Notes: a model not told the origin generated them from the sequence alone. 64,000 nt of DNA from Syntrophotaleaceae bacterium (GCA_041390365.1 JAWKQB010000003.1:558001-622000), one strand, 5' to 3'; positions 8,425 to 16,843 are shown, counted from the first letter of the stretch. A program made the numbers and translations.

Positions 8425-8696
8425 GAGGGGCTCCCCTTGACTGCAATCCATATCTGGCGGCCGGCCAAAAATCCGGCCATTGCGGCAGCCAGGACCGTCC
8501 AGCCCTGGTTCAGCAGGGCGTAGAAGGCCGCCAGTACCAGGGCGAGACGCAGGGCGAGACTGATCATCCAGACCTGCCAGGGCCGGCGCACCCGGCCGAT
8601 CCGCACCACCGTCAGCCACAAGGCGCCGAAATACGCCAGACCCAGTCCGATGCCGGCTGCGAAGCCCGCGGTTACCATTAACGGATCAAGTTTCAT
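8409..8696 (-). CDS. atpR: N-ATPase accessory membrane protein AtpR
   Basis: A 95-residue protein with three hydrophobic segments, found only in N-ATPase operons between atpQ and atpB. In the family AtpR carries a conserved membrane arginine thought to face the extra helix-1 carboxylate of subunit c; arginines are visible here in VVRIGRVRRPW and LALRLALVL. Its start overlaps the atpQ end by 11 bp. The last residues (GSPSPPSP) are encoded by the dispersed repeat and are probably not native to the family. Confidence 0.85.
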   Translation of the reverse strand: MKLDPLMVTAGFAAGIGLGLAYFGALWLTVVRIGRVRRPWQVWMISLALRLALVLAAFYALLNQGWTVLAAAMAGFLAGRQIWIAVKGSPSPPSP

Positions 8697-9063
8697 CGTC
8701 CTTTTCCCCTTCGCCCGGCCTCATCCCTGCGTTCCGTCTTTCCCTTTCAATCTCCCGGCGTTCCCTGCTGACCCAGAACCAGGCGTTCAGACATCCCAGG
8801 CCGATGCCGACCACCAGCAGCATCAGGGTCCAGGAGGCATCTCCGCGGAGCCGATTGTCGAGCCAGACCCCGAGGGCGATAAAGGCAACGGTGGGCAAAG
8901 CCACGGACCAACCGACCAGGCCGAACATGCCCAGACCGAACCAGACCTTTTGCTCCGGGTGCCGCATGGACCTGAGTCTGCGCTGCCGCTTGGCCTCGAC
9001 CTGCCGCTTGAATTCTTCCCGGGACGGATGATCCTCCTGTGGTGGTCGGTTTTCTGCCGTCAT
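8686..9063 (-). CDS. atpQ: N-ATPase accessory protein AtpQ (AtpI/AtpZ-like)
   Basis: A 125-residue protein with a charged N-terminus (REEFKRQVEAKRQRRLRSMR) and two membrane helices joined by a short loop (LDNRLRGDASW), the AtpI/AtpZ-like pattern. It is typical of the N-ATPase operon and possibly acts in c-ring assembly or Mg2+/Ca2+ supply; the role is not proven. The ATG at 9063 overlaps the epsilon stop (TGATG). Confidence 0.82.
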   Translation of the reverse strand: MTAENRPPQEDHPSREEFKRQVEAKRQRRLRSMRHPEQKVWFGLGMFGLVGWSVALPTVAFIALGVWLDNRLRGDASWTLMLLVVGIGLGCLNAWFWVSRERREIERERRNAGMRPGEGEKDDET

Positions 9064-9446
9064 CAAAGGTCCATGAACCTCCTGAGAAAGTCTGCCTCCA
9101 ACCGGGCCAGAGCCGAGTGTACGGCCCTTTCCTTGTCATTCAGGGTGGCAAAGCGGGAGTTCACGATCTCCATCAACTCCTCCAGCGGCGCCTCGCCGAC
9201 GGCATCGTGGACGGAAACCAAAACATCATCCCCCTGTTTGATCAGGAGGCCTCGGTCCACTGCAATATACTCCTCATCCCCGTTTGGCAACTCCATCTGC
9301 AGGCGCAGCAAACCGGGCACAAGATCCGAGACGAAGTCGATGTGTCGGGGCCTGAGCCCGAAGTGGCCGTTGCTCCCCTCGGCAACGATCCCGGCAACCT
9401 CCCGATCGAATACGACCCCGGTGGGGGTAAAAACTTTCAGCCTCAT
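9063..9446 (-). CDS. atpC: N-ATPase F1 epsilon subunit
   Basis: A 127-residue protein with the beta-sandwich start MRLKVFTPTGVVFDREVAGIVAEGSNGHFGLRPRH and a C-terminal helical part. The start at 9446 overlaps the beta stop (ATGA). It belongs to the central stalk with gamma and can regulate ATP hydrolysis. Confidence 0.9.
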   Translation of the reverse strand: MRLKVFTPTGVVFDREVAGIVAEGSNGHFGLRPRHIDFVSDLVPGLLRLQMELPNGDEEYIAVDRGLLIKQGDDVLVSVHDAVGEAPLEELMEIVNSRFATLNDKERAVHSALARLEADFLRRFMDL

Positions 9447-10852
9447 GCCGCCGATCCCGATTTGCGGTTCCTTTCCTGGCCCGCCTCCTCGACAGAACCG
9501 ATCATGTAGAGCGCCTTCTCGGGCGACTGCTCGAACTCGTCGTTCAGAATCCGTTCGCAACCCGTCAGCGTTTCGGCGAGGGGCACGGTTTTTCCCGGCA
9601 GGCCCGTAAACTGTTCGGTGGTATAGAACGGCTGGGTCAGGAAGCGCTCCAGACGCCGGGCCCTAAAAACGGTTTTTCGATCCTCGCGGGACAGCTCTTC
9701 CAACCCCAGCATGGCGATGATGTCTTTCAATTCCTCATAGGTGGCCATGGTGCGGCGCACCTCCTGGGCTATCCGGTAGTGGCGCTCGCCGGCAATTGCG
9801 GGATTGAGCATCCGCGAGCCGGACTCCAGCGGGTCCATGGCCGGATAAAGGCCCTCGCCCGCCCGCTTCCGGGAGAGAACGACGGAGGCCGACAGGTGAG
9901 CGAAGGTGTGAACCGCTGCCGGATCGGTGAAGTCGTCGGCCGGAACGTAGACGGCCTGGATGGAAGTGATGGCCCCGCGCCGGGTATTGATGATCCGCTC
10001 TTCCAGTTCGGCCAGTTCCGAGGCCAAAGTCGGCTGATATCCGAGGCGCGAGGGGAGCAGGCCGAGCATGCCGCTGATCTCCATGCCCGCCTGGATAAAG
10101 CGGAAGATGTTGTCGATGAGCAGCAGCACGTCCTGCCCGAGATCATCCCGAAAATACTCGGCGATGGTCAAGGCGATGAGGGGCGCTCGAAAGCGGGCTC
10201 CCGGCGGCTCGTTCATCTGGCCGAAAACCATCACGGTGCTGTCCATCACCCCGGCATCACGCATCGCGCGGTAGAGTTCCTCCCCTTCACGACAGCGCTC
10301 GCCGATGCCTGCAAATATCGACACACCCTGATGGCGGCCCACCATGTTGTGGATCAGCTCGGTGATCAGGACCGTTTTGCCGACCCCGGCTCCTCCGAAA
10401 AGCCCGGCCTTGCCGCCCCGCTCCAGGGGGGCGAGCAGATCGATGACCTTGATCCCGGTCTCGAAGATTTCCGTGCGGGTCGAACGCTCTGCAAGCGCCG
10501 CCGGCTTGTGATGCACCGGGCGCAATTCGCATCCTGCAGGGGGCTCCCCGCGGTCAATGGTATCCCCAAACACGTTGAAGACCCGGCCAAGGATCTGCCG
10601 GCCCACCGGCGCCTCGAGGGGCCGGCCCGTATCGCGGATCGGCGCGCCCCGCGCCAGGCCCTGGGTCGGTGTTAGGGCGACCCCCCGCACATGGCTCCGG
10701 TCAAGATGGAGAACGACCTCGACAGGGATAGTCTCTGCTTCCCCCGCCAGCAGAAGGTCGTTGATCCGGGGCAGAACCCCCGAAAACTCGGCGTCGATGA
10801 CGCTTCCGCGCACGGAAACCACGGAACCGGATTTTGTCGCTGAAGGATTCAT
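9443..10852 (-). CDS. atpD: N-ATPase F1 beta subunit
   Basis: A 469-residue catalytic subunit, first gene of the operon. The P-loop GGAGVGKT is at 153-160, the GER catalytic segment reads GERCREGEEL, and a DELSEED-like segment reads EELSRED. The ATG at 10852 has GGGAG five bases upstream; longer starts at 10876/10873 lack one. The operon order beta-epsilon-Q-R-a-c-b-alpha-gamma is the diagnostic N-ATPase order. These enzymes are usually a second, Na+-pumping ATPase next to a housekeeping F-ATPase elsewhere. Confidence 0.94.
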   Translation of the reverse strand: MNPSATKSGSVVSVRGSVIDAEFSGVLPRINDLLLAGEAETIPVEVVLHLDRSHVRGVALTPTQGLARGAPIRDTGRPLEAPVGRQILGRVFNVFGDTIDRGEPPAGCELRPVHHKPAALAERSTRTEIFETGIKVIDLLAPLERGGKAGLFGGAGVGKTVLITELIHNMVGRHQGVSIFAGIGERCREGEELYRAMRDAGVMDSTVMVFGQMNEPPGARFRAPLIALTIAEYFRDDLGQDVLLLIDNIFRFIQAGMEISGMLGLLPSRLGYQPTLASELAELEERIINTRRGAITSIQAVYVPADDFTDPAAVHTFAHLSASVVLSRKRAGEGLYPAMDPLESGSRMLNPAIAGERHYRIAQEVRRTMATYEELKDIIAMLGLEELSREDRKTVFRARRLERFLTQPFYTTEQFTGLPGKTVPLAETLTGCERILNDEFEQSPEKALYMIGSVEEAGQERNRKSGSAA

Positions 10853-11076
10853 AATCTCCCGGCTCGACCTCATCACGGTTCATGAAAAACGACTCTTCTT
10901 TTATTCTATCAACTGCTGGAGAAAAACAAAGTTGCGCACGTATCGGATAGGGAATCAGAACGGTTGATCGTCGCGGTTCGGCAATACTTGGATGGTATGA
11001 GGCGGAATTGTTCGCGACAGTGAGGCAGACGGTAAAAACGGGGGGAATGTCTGTATATGGACTGGGGGAATCGGAG

Positions 11077-12138
11077 TTACTTTTTGACCGTCTCCGTGTC
11101 CCCTGTCTTGTGGCAGTCGTACCCCGGCAGCTCCGCCAGCATCCGCCGGTAGGTGGAAGACCGCACGACCTCGACCAGGGCCTGCACACGGGGGTCCTCC
11201 AGTGAGGATTCCGGAATGCAGAGCTCGTAGGCCTCCTGGCTGACGGTGAGAAAGTCGAGACCTTCCTCCTCGCAGACCAGGCGGACGGAGACACCAGCCT
11301 GGGCGAAGCCGCTGCGGATGGTCTGGACGACTCCGCGATGGTCACGGGCCAGATGTTCGGGAACGATCCGGCCCTCGGATAAATTGTCAAGTACCTTTCG
11401 AGCACCGGAGCCCGGTTCCCGGCCAATCCATTTCAGGTTGGATTTGATGATGGAGCTGACCCCTGCATTTGCCAATCCCGGAGCAAGCGCCAGCCCTTCC
11501 TCCCAGTCGGTAATTCGCAGCAGCTGGAAATTTCTGCCATAGATCTCAAGGGCTGCCCGCTTATTGCCCTCGGCGTGCTCGGTTCCACCCAGATGCAACC
11601 CGGCAATATGGACCAGGCCGGCCGCCAGCAGTTCAAGGGCAGCGCGGCTGCCCCGCTGCAGGACCAGCATCCGGAAAGGGCTCTGGCGAGCGTATTCGTT
11701 CGCAAGCAGGCCGACCGCCGGATCACAGCAGGCTACCACCAGGGTGCGTACCGGTTCCGCAAACGGATGGTCGTGAAACTGGCCGTCGCGCCAGACGCCG
11801 TCGTGAGGGATCGTTCCCAGTGGATTCGATTCAACAGGGTAGATCAATTGGCGGGAACCGACCAGCGCCCGCCAGTAGCGGCAGGGCTGCTTGGGCGGAG
11901 GCCAGGCCCATTCGGCCGATTCCTTTCCACCCAGCATGAAAAGATCTTCCACTCTGCACCCGAAAACCGCCGCCAGAGCCAGAGCCGCGGCGGTGGAAGG
12001 GATCAGGCGACCGGCCTCGATAGCGCTGATGCCGGTTCTGGACAGGCCGGATCGTTCGGCCAGATCCTGTTGCGACCATCCATGCTCTTCCCGAGTTTTG
12101 CGAACAGTATTCTGCAGGATGAAATTATCTTTTGACAT
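11077..12138 (-). CDS. HTH regulator with periplasmic-binding-protein-like domain
   Basis: A 353-residue one-component regulator. Residues about 8-65 are an XRE-type HTH (TREEHGWSQQDLAERSGLSR). The remainder resembles the type 2 periplasmic binding fold used in the molybdate-binding domain family (COG1910), with segments LVVACCDPAVGLLANEY, AGLHLGGTEHAEGN and GIREPGSGARK-like WIGREPGSGARK. No signal peptide is present, so it senses its ligand in the cytoplasm. It is divergent from modA across 120 bp, so it probably controls modABC in response to an oxyanion such as molybdate or tungstate. It replaces ModE, which is absent here. Confidence 0.82.
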   Translation of the reverse strand: MSKDNFILQNTVRKTREEHGWSQQDLAERSGLSRTGISAIEAGRLIPSTAAALALAAVFGCRVEDLFMLGGKESAEWAWPPPKQPCRYWRALVGSRQLIYPVESNPLGTIPHDGVWRDGQFHDHPFAEPVRTLVVACCDPAVGLLANEYARQSPFRMLVLQRGSRAALELLAAGLVHIAGLHLGGTEHAEGNKRAALEIYGRNFQLLRITDWEEGLALAPGLANAGVSSIIKSNLKWIGREPGSGARKVLDNLSEGRIVPEHLARDHRGVVQTIRSGFAQAGVSVRLVCEEEGLDFLTVSQEAYELCIPESSLEDPRVQALVEVVRSSTYRRMLAELPGYDCHKTGDTETVKK

Positions 12139-12174
12139 GGTAATAACTCTATGACATCATCATGGCGAAATCAA

Positions 12175-12189
12175 GAGGTCCTGCACCTC
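12175..12189. promoter_or_regulatory. Candidate operator in the mod divergent region
   Basis: Inverted repeat GAGGT-N5-ACCTC midway between the divergent regulator and modA. It is short and found once, so it is only a candidate binding site. Confidence 0.3.
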
Positions 12190-12258
12190 GCCCCTTCCTG
12201 TTATAAGTGCAGCTTCCGGAAAAAATAACCTTATTTGTAAGGAAAGGAAACCCATTTT

Positions 12259-13026
12259 ATGCGTTCGCTGCTGATTTCCCTGCTGCTGTCCCTGCTCCTC
12301 GTTTCCACCGCCTTTGCCGCCGAAGTTCGCATTTCGGTTGCGGCCAGCCTGACCGATGCGGTCAAGGAGATCATTGCCAGCTACGAGAAAAAGGTCGAGG
12401 ATGTCGAGATTCTGCCCAATTTCGCCTCTTCCGGAGCCCTTGCCAAGCAGATTGTCCAGGGAGCTCCGGCGGATCTGTTCATTTCGGCCAATCCCAAGTG
12501 GATGAACTACCTGGTGGAAGAAAAAATGATTCCCGCCGATCAGGTTCGGATCCTCGCCTTCAATTCGCTGGTTCTGGCCGGAGACCCCGGCCTTTCGGTA
12601 ACATCCCTGGACGATGTCGCCAAGCTTGGGCGCATAGCGATCGGCAGTCCGAAAAGCGTGCCTGCGGGACAATACGCTGAACAGGCTCTCAAGGCTGCGG
12701 GTCTTTTTGAAAAGGTGCAGCCGAAACTGGTCATGGCCAAGGACGTGAGGCAGGCGCTGATCTACGCCGATCGGGGGGAGGTGGACGGAGCTTTTGTTTA
12801 CAGGACCGACGCACTGCTGGCGGAGAAGGCCAAGATTCTGCTGGAGATTCCTCAGGAGCTGTACAGCGAGGTCAACTATCCGATCGCCCTCACCGTTGCG
12901 GGCCTGAAAAAGCCTGAGGCGGTCGCCTTCGCCGATTATCTCAAAACCGCCGAGGCCGCAGAAATGCTGAGGAAGTACGGGTTTGTGGTTCGCTGTGAAA
13001 ATTCCGGACAGAAAACGAAACCTTGA
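12259..13026 (+). CDS. modA: Molybdate ABC transporter substrate-binding protein
   Basis: A 255-residue periplasmic protein with a signal peptide (MRSLLISLLLSLLLVSTAFA, cleavage after AFA). The mature start EVRISVAASLTDAVKEI and the block FASSGALAKQIVQGAPADLFISA are ModA signatures, where small residues and main-chain amides hold the oxyanion. AAGGAAAGG precedes the ATG. It is followed by modB after a 110-bp gap that contains a repeat. Confidence 0.93.
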   Translation: MRSLLISLLLSLLLVSTAFAAEVRISVAASLTDAVKEIIASYEKKVEDVEILPNFASSGALAKQIVQGAPADLFISANPKWMNYLVEEKMIPADQVRILAFNSLVLAGDPGLSVTSLDDVAKLGRIAIGSPKSVPAGQYAEQALKAAGLFEKVQPKLVMAKDVRQALIYADRGEVDGAFVYRTDALLAEKAKILLEIPQELYSEVNYPIALTVAGLKKPEAVAFADYLKTAEAAEMLRKYGFVVRCENSGQKTKP

Positions 13027-13031
13027 ATTAT

Positions 13032-13105
13032 CAGGGATGGGCAGGATGTTCAGGATAAAGGCACAAAGACTTTGATTTTAATCCTGTCTATCCTATATAT
13101 CCCTG
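13032..13105. repeat. Palindromic repeat between modA and modB
   Basis: Left arm CAGGGAT-CAGGAT-CAGGAT and right arm ATCCTG-ATCCT-ATCCCTG form an imperfect inverted repeat of about 74 bp. The unit resembles the ATCCTGT-type repeats dispersed in many genomes. In mRNA it would form a hairpin between modA and modB and could make the first gene more stable or more expressed than the later ones. Confidence 0.6.
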
Positions 13106-13136
13106 TAAAATATAGATTGTTGAATTTTTCAAGACC

Positions 13137-13826
13137 ATGATCGAATTCTCCCCAACCGACTGGCAGGCTATCATGCTTAGCGCGAGGGTGGCCATCACGG
13201 CCACTCTCGCCGCTTTGCCGCTGGGCTTTGCCGTCGCCTATCTTTTGGCCTTCGGCCGGGTTCCGGGCAAATCCCTGATCAACGGCATCATCAGCCTGCC
13301 CCTCGTCCTGCCGCCGGTAGTGGTCGGCTACCTGCTGTTGTTGTCCCTTGGCAACCGAAGCTGGCTCGGTGAAAAGCTTGTCCGGTTGGGCTTTCCGATC
13401 ATCTTCACCTGGAAGGCGGCGGTCATCGCTTCGATCGTCGTCGGTTTCCCCCTGCTGGTGCATTCGATCCGCATCGGCATGGAGGATATCGACGAAAAAC
13501 TGATTCAGGCCTCCCGCACCCTTGGTGCCCGCTGGTACGACACCCTTTTTACCGTCATCCTCCCGCTTTCCGTCCGGGCCATCCTCGCAGGCTCCACTCT
13601 GCTCTTCGCCCGCAGCCTCGGCGAGTTCGGCGCCACGATCATCCTGGCCGGAAATATCCCGGGAGTGACCCAGACCATTCCCCTGGCCATCTACGACTAC
13701 ACCAGCACACCCGGCGGAGACCACATGGCCTTGGGGCTTTGTCTAATTTCCATACTTCTGGCCCTGGGGGTACTGCTTTTCAGCGAAGGCCTGATCAAGC
13801 GCTTCAGGCGGGAGGCACGGCGATGA
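13137..13826 (+). CDS. modB: Molybdate ABC transporter permease
   Basis: A 229-residue inner-membrane permease with about five helices and the EAA loop EDIDEKLIQASRTLGARWYDTLFTVILP, which contacts ModC. RSLGEFGATIILAGNIPG is the usual ModB block. No good ribosome site is visible before ATG 13137, which lies after the repeat region. The stop overlaps the modC start. Confidence 0.92.
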   Translation: MIEFSPTDWQAIMLSARVAITATLAALPLGFAVAYLLAFGRVPGKSLINGIISLPLVLPPVVVGYLLLLSLGNRSWLGEKLVRLGFPIIFTWKAAVIASIVVGFPLLVHSIRIGMEDIDEKLIQASRTLGARWYDTLFTVILPLSVRAILAGSTLLFARSLGEFGATIILAGNIPGVTQTIPLAIYDYTSTPGGDHMALGLCLISILLALGVLLFSEGLIKRFRREARR

Positions 13827-14878
13827 ACCTCGAAGTTTGTCTGGAAAAGAGACTGGGGGATTTCTCCTTTACCGCCGAATTCGTCTCCTGTTGCCGGCGC
13901 ATCGGCCTGTTCGGGCCTTCCGGCAGCGGCAAGTCGACGCTGCTGAATATGCTCGCGGGCCTGCTCAAACCCGACCGGGGCTACATCCGCCTGGAGGGCG
14001 AACCCCTCTTCGACTGCAGCGCTAAAGTCAACAAGTCCTCCGATCGGCGCCGGCTCGGAGTGGTCTTCCAGCATGCCCATCTCTTCCCACACATGGGTGT
14101 CCGGCGCAACCTTCTCTACGGCTACAAACGCATCCCCAAAGAGGAGCGGCGGATCGATTTCGACTCCCTGGTCGAGGTGCTCAACCTCGGTCCTCTGCTC
14201 GATCGGGGGGTCGGCACCCTCTCCGGCGGCGAGCGTCAGCGGGTGGCCCTGGGTCGGGCGGTTCTGTCCTGCCCCCGGCTGCTGCTCATGGACGAACCCC
14301 TCAACGGCCTCGACGAGGGGCTTAAATACCAGATCATTCCCTATCTGAAGAAGGTTTTCACCGAGTTCGAAATTCCGCTATTCTTCATCAGCCACTCTCT
14401 GAATGAAATGCGGCTGATGACCGATCAGGTGCTGGAACTGTCCGGTGGCAGACTCTGCAATCAGACGACCGCCCACGAACTGGCGGTCCGAAGGATGGGG
14501 AACAGTCGCGCAGGGTACATCAACCTTCTGGAATTGCGCGACCCCCAACCCAGAGGGGGGCTTTTTGTCTATCGATGGGGTACCGAGGAACTGGTCGTGG
14601 CTGCGGACAAAGTGGAAAAGGTGGCGATGTTCGAGCTTTCCTCCAAGGACATCACCCTGTTCAAGCGCCATCCGGAAGCGACCAGCGCCCGCAATCTTCT
14701 GCGCTGCAGGGTCGAAAGGTTGTTCGATGCCGGTCATCGGATCGGGGTCGAACTCGACTGCAACGGCCGGCATCTTGTGGCACAGGTCGTGGATGAAGCG
14801 GTTGAGGAACTCGGACTGGAGCCGGGCAGGGAGATTTTCGCCGCCATCAAGGCCTCGGCGTTTGGCCGGTTGTACTGA
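13823..14878 (+). CDS. modC: Molybdate ABC transporter ATP-binding protein
   Basis: A 351-residue ATPase with Walker A GPSGSGKST near 33-41, signature LSGGERQ, Walker B LLLMDEP and the switch histidine in FFISHS. The C-terminal about 65 residues form a single Mop/TOBE oxyanion-binding domain (LLRCRVERLFDAGHRIGVEL). The ATG at 13823 overlaps the modB stop (ATGA) and has GGAGG nearby; an ATG at 13739 is in frame but lies deep in modB. Confidence 0.92.
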   Translation: MNLEVCLEKRLGDFSFTAEFVSCCRRIGLFGPSGSGKSTLLNMLAGLLKPDRGYIRLEGEPLFDCSAKVNKSSDRRRLGVVFQHAHLFPHMGVRRNLLYGYKRIPKEERRIDFDSLVEVLNLGPLLDRGVGTLSGGERQRVALGRAVLSCPRLLLMDEPLNGLDEGLKYQIIPYLKKVFTEFEIPLFFISHSLNEMRLMTDQVLELSGGRLCNQTTAHELAVRRMGNSRAGYINLLELRDPQPRGGLFVYRWGTEELVVAADKVEKVAMFELSSKDITLFKRHPEATSARNLLRCRVERLFDAGHRIGVELDCNGRHLVAQVVDEAVEELGLEPGREIFAAIKASAFGRLY

Positions 14879-14910
14879 ACTTTCCTTCCCCCCTGCAAAA
14901 GCTGGTTGCA

Positions 14911-15465
14911 TCAGATCACATCCTTATCTTCATACTTTTCCACCAACCTGCGATATTTTTCCTCCAAACCGGGAGTTCTGGCCTCGGCCTTTTGGTAATT
15001 TTGCAGCACGCCGGAACGCACCTCTTCGGGCAGCACCCGTTCGGCGAGCGGGTAGAGGATCGAGTCTTCCTTGCCGATGTGGTTGCGCAGCAGCGCTGCA
15101 TATCCTCTCGCGTTTTCGGCGATTATCGGTAACTGTCCGGTCTCTCCGGACAGGGCCTTCTCGGCTGCCTCTTCCAGAGCGCGGACAAATTCCCGCCCCT
15201 GGTCATGCTCCAGGAGCATCGCCTCGATCGGCGACTGCTTTTCGGGCATGCCGTTTCTGACCAGTGCGATGAACAGCACATCCTCTTCCTTGGCGTGGTG
15301 GAAACGATCCGCATAGTTGCGGATAAAATCGACCGCGTCGATAAAAAACTGCCAGTTGCGGAACCTGCCCTGCTCCATCAATGCCACGTTCTTTTCAATC
15401 AGGGCGATCATGCGCAGAATCAACTGATGTTCGTCTGCCAGTACCTGGGTAATGTCAAGCTTCAT
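14911..15465 (-). CDS. Hemerythrin-domain protein
   Basis: A 184-residue four-helix protein with the di-iron ligands of hemerythrins: DEHQLI, FHHAKEED (HxxxE), LLEHDQG and NHIGKED (HxxxxD). It may bind O2 or NO, or repair nitrosylated iron centres, as shown for related Ric/DnrN-type proteins. The ATG at 15465 overlaps the stop of the DUF1858 gene (ATGA), so the two are co-translated behind an FNR-type box. This context supports a role in the nitric oxide or oxygen response. Confidence 0.88.
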   Translation of the reverse strand: MKLDITQVLADEHQLILRMIALIEKNVALMEQGRFRNWQFFIDAVDFIRNYADRFHHAKEEDVLFIALVRNGMPEKQSPIEAMLLEHDQGREFVRALEEAAEKALSGETGQLPIIAENARGYAALLRNHIGKEDSILYPLAERVLPEEVRSGVLQNYQKAEARTPGLEEKYRRLVEKYEDKDVI

Positions 15466-15707
15466 CCTTTCCTCCCTGCCCCGGCAACAACTTCTCGGTT
15501 TTGCAAGTAGTCCATAATTTCCCGCTCGATTTTCGCTTCGGTTTCCTCTCCAAAGGCGTGAATACTGACCACATCCTTGACAAGGCAGATGCCCACACCA
15601 CAAGTGATGCATCCGATGTCGTACTTTTGCAGCACCTCGCCGATGAAAGGATGTTTTTCAATCATTTTTTTGATTGGCTGATCTCCGATTCCCGCTGGAA
15701 GTTTCAT
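15462..15707 (-). CDS. DUF1858 (ScdA N-terminal-like) protein
   Basis: An 81-residue protein with PIKKMIEKHPFIGEVLQKYDIGCITCGVG, the DUF1858 pattern, including a CxxC (CITC). The same domain is fused to the N-terminus of hemerythrin-type Fe-S repair proteins (ScdA/Ric) in other bacteria. Here the two halves are separate but overlapping genes, which strongly suggests joint function. GAGGAG precedes the ATG at 15707. Confidence 0.85.
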   Translation of the reverse strand: MKLPAGIGDQPIKKMIEKHPFIGEVLQKYDIGCITCGVGICLVKDVVSIHAFGEETEAKIEREIMDYLQNREVVAGAGRKG

Positions 15708-15736
15708 GATTTCGCTCCTCGTCGTTGGATGGTTCG

Positions 15737-15742
15737 ACTATA
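15737..15742 (-). promoter_or_regulatory. -10 element of the DUF1858-hemerythrin promoter
   Basis: TATAGT on the minus strand. It puts the transcription start near 15730, which places the FNR-type box centre at exactly -41.5. Confidence 0.55.
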
Positions 15743-15764
15743 GGCCGAAAGTCCTTGTCAACAC

Positions 15765-15778
15765 ATGATCTGGATCAA
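15765..15778 (-). promoter_or_regulatory. FNR/DNR-type activator box
   Basis: TTGATCCAGATCAT matches the consensus TTGAT-N4-ATCAA at 9 of 10 positions. Its centre (15771.5) is 41.5 bp upstream of the predicted start, the class II activation position. Activation under low oxygen or by NO is inferred. Confidence 0.65.
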
Positions 15779-15846
15779 ATTCGGATGGATCTATGCAGAA
15801 GTCTTTTTTCAGAAGAAGCGGAGCGGGGATGCAGGGACGGAGAGAA

Positions 15847-15877
15847 CGGGCCGGGGAGACATTTCTCCCACGGCCCG
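15847..15877 (-). terminator. Terminator-like hairpin after the hsp20 pair
   Basis: Stem of CGGGCC/GGGAG pairing with CTCCC/GGCCCG downstream of the second hsp20 gene on the minus strand. The following T-tract is poor, so termination is probable but not certain. Confidence 0.45.
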
Positions 15878-15906
15878 CAGTCTTTAACTTGTATTTAGTC
15901 GCAATG

Positions 15907-16299
15907 TCAGTGTCTGATCTCGATACGTCTCGGTTTCGCCGCCTCCGATTTCGGCATCGACAGAGTCAGTACGCCGTTTTTAAAGTCTGCACTGACCCGG
16001 TCGGCATCTATTTCAGAGGGGACCTGGAACTGCCGATAGTAGTCAATCAGGGAGAATTCCCGCGCGAGGACTTCCGGGCCCTGGGTCGGCATGACCCTGC
16101 CGCTGATGGTTAAAATTCCTTTTTCCAGATGAATATCGAGCCGATCCTTTTCCACACCGGGAAGATCAGCCACCAGGGTGAGGCTGTCCTCCGTTTCGAA
16201 AATGTCAACCGGAGGCCGGGAGTAACGCTCCGGGCGGCTCACTTCTTCCACCCCGGAGGGGGTGTTTTCACTGCGAACGGTAACGTTTCTATCCGCCAT
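15907..16299 (-). CDS. Hsp20-family small heat-shock protein
   Basis: A 130-residue protein with an alpha-crystallin domain: PPVDIFETEDSLTLVADLPGVEKDRLDIHLEKGILTISG and the end block FKNGVLTLSMPKSEAAKPRRIEI. It binds unfolding proteins as an ATP-independent holdase. It is the second gene behind a sigma54 promoter, 32 bp after the first hsp20. The two are only partly similar and may form mixed oligomers. Confidence 0.92.
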   Translation of the reverse strand: MADRNVTVRSENTPSGVEEVSRPERYSRPPVDIFETEDSLTLVADLPGVEKDRLDIHLEKGILTISGRVMPTQGPEVLAREFSLIDYYRQFQVPSEIDADRVSADFKNGVLTLSMPKSEAAKPRRIEIRH

Positions 16300-16331
16300 G
16301 GCTAGTTCCTCCTATCGATGTTCAGCGATGC

Positions 16332-16778
16332 TCAGCTGGCTTTTACAGAAATCTTTTTCGCCTTCGCCTCTTCCGCTTTTCCCAGAGTGATGGTGAGGAT
16401 GCCGTTATGATACCGGGCGTCGACCTTTTCCGTGTTGACCCTCTCGGGGAGTTCCACTGTGCGCAGGAATTTTCCGAATCCTCTCTCCCGACGGTGCCAG
16501 CTTCGATCCCCATTCCCGGACTCTTTCCTCTCCCCGGAGAGGGTCAGCGTTCCCTGCATGATATTCAGCTCGAGGTCGCTGGGATCGATTCCGGGAACCA
16601 TCGCATGGATATAGTAATTGTTTTCATCCTGACTCACATTGATGCGGGGAAAATCTCCGACTCCTATCCCGGGAATAAACGCGGGGCTCAGTCCCCGGCC
16701 AACCCCTAAACCACGAAACACGTGATCGATTTCACGACGGAGCTCATCCATTTCGCGAAACATGTCCCACGCTGCCAT
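16332..16778 (-). CDS. Hsp20-family small heat-shock protein
   Basis: A 148-residue small heat-shock protein. The N-terminal arm is MAAWDMFREMDELRREIDHVF, the crystallin domain spans about 42-138 (INVSQDENNYYIHAMVPGIDPSDLELNIMQGTLTLSGER), and the conserved end is YHNGILTITLGKAEE. The ATG at 16778 has AGGAGA upstream; longer in-frame starts would run into the promoter region. It is driven by the minus-strand sigma54 promoter at 16844-16860. Confidence 0.93.
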   Translation of the reverse strand: MAAWDMFREMDELRREIDHVFRGLGVGRGLSPAFIPGIGVGDFPRINVSQDENNYYIHAMVPGIDPSDLELNIMQGTLTLSGERKESGNGDRSWHRRERGFGKFLRTVELPERVNTEKVDARYHNGILTITLGKAEEAKAKKISVKAS

Positions 16779-16843
16779 ATCAGTTCTCCTTTCTTTCGGT
16801 CTCGAATGCCGTTTTATCTTTTGCAGCACACGCCACTCTAAAG

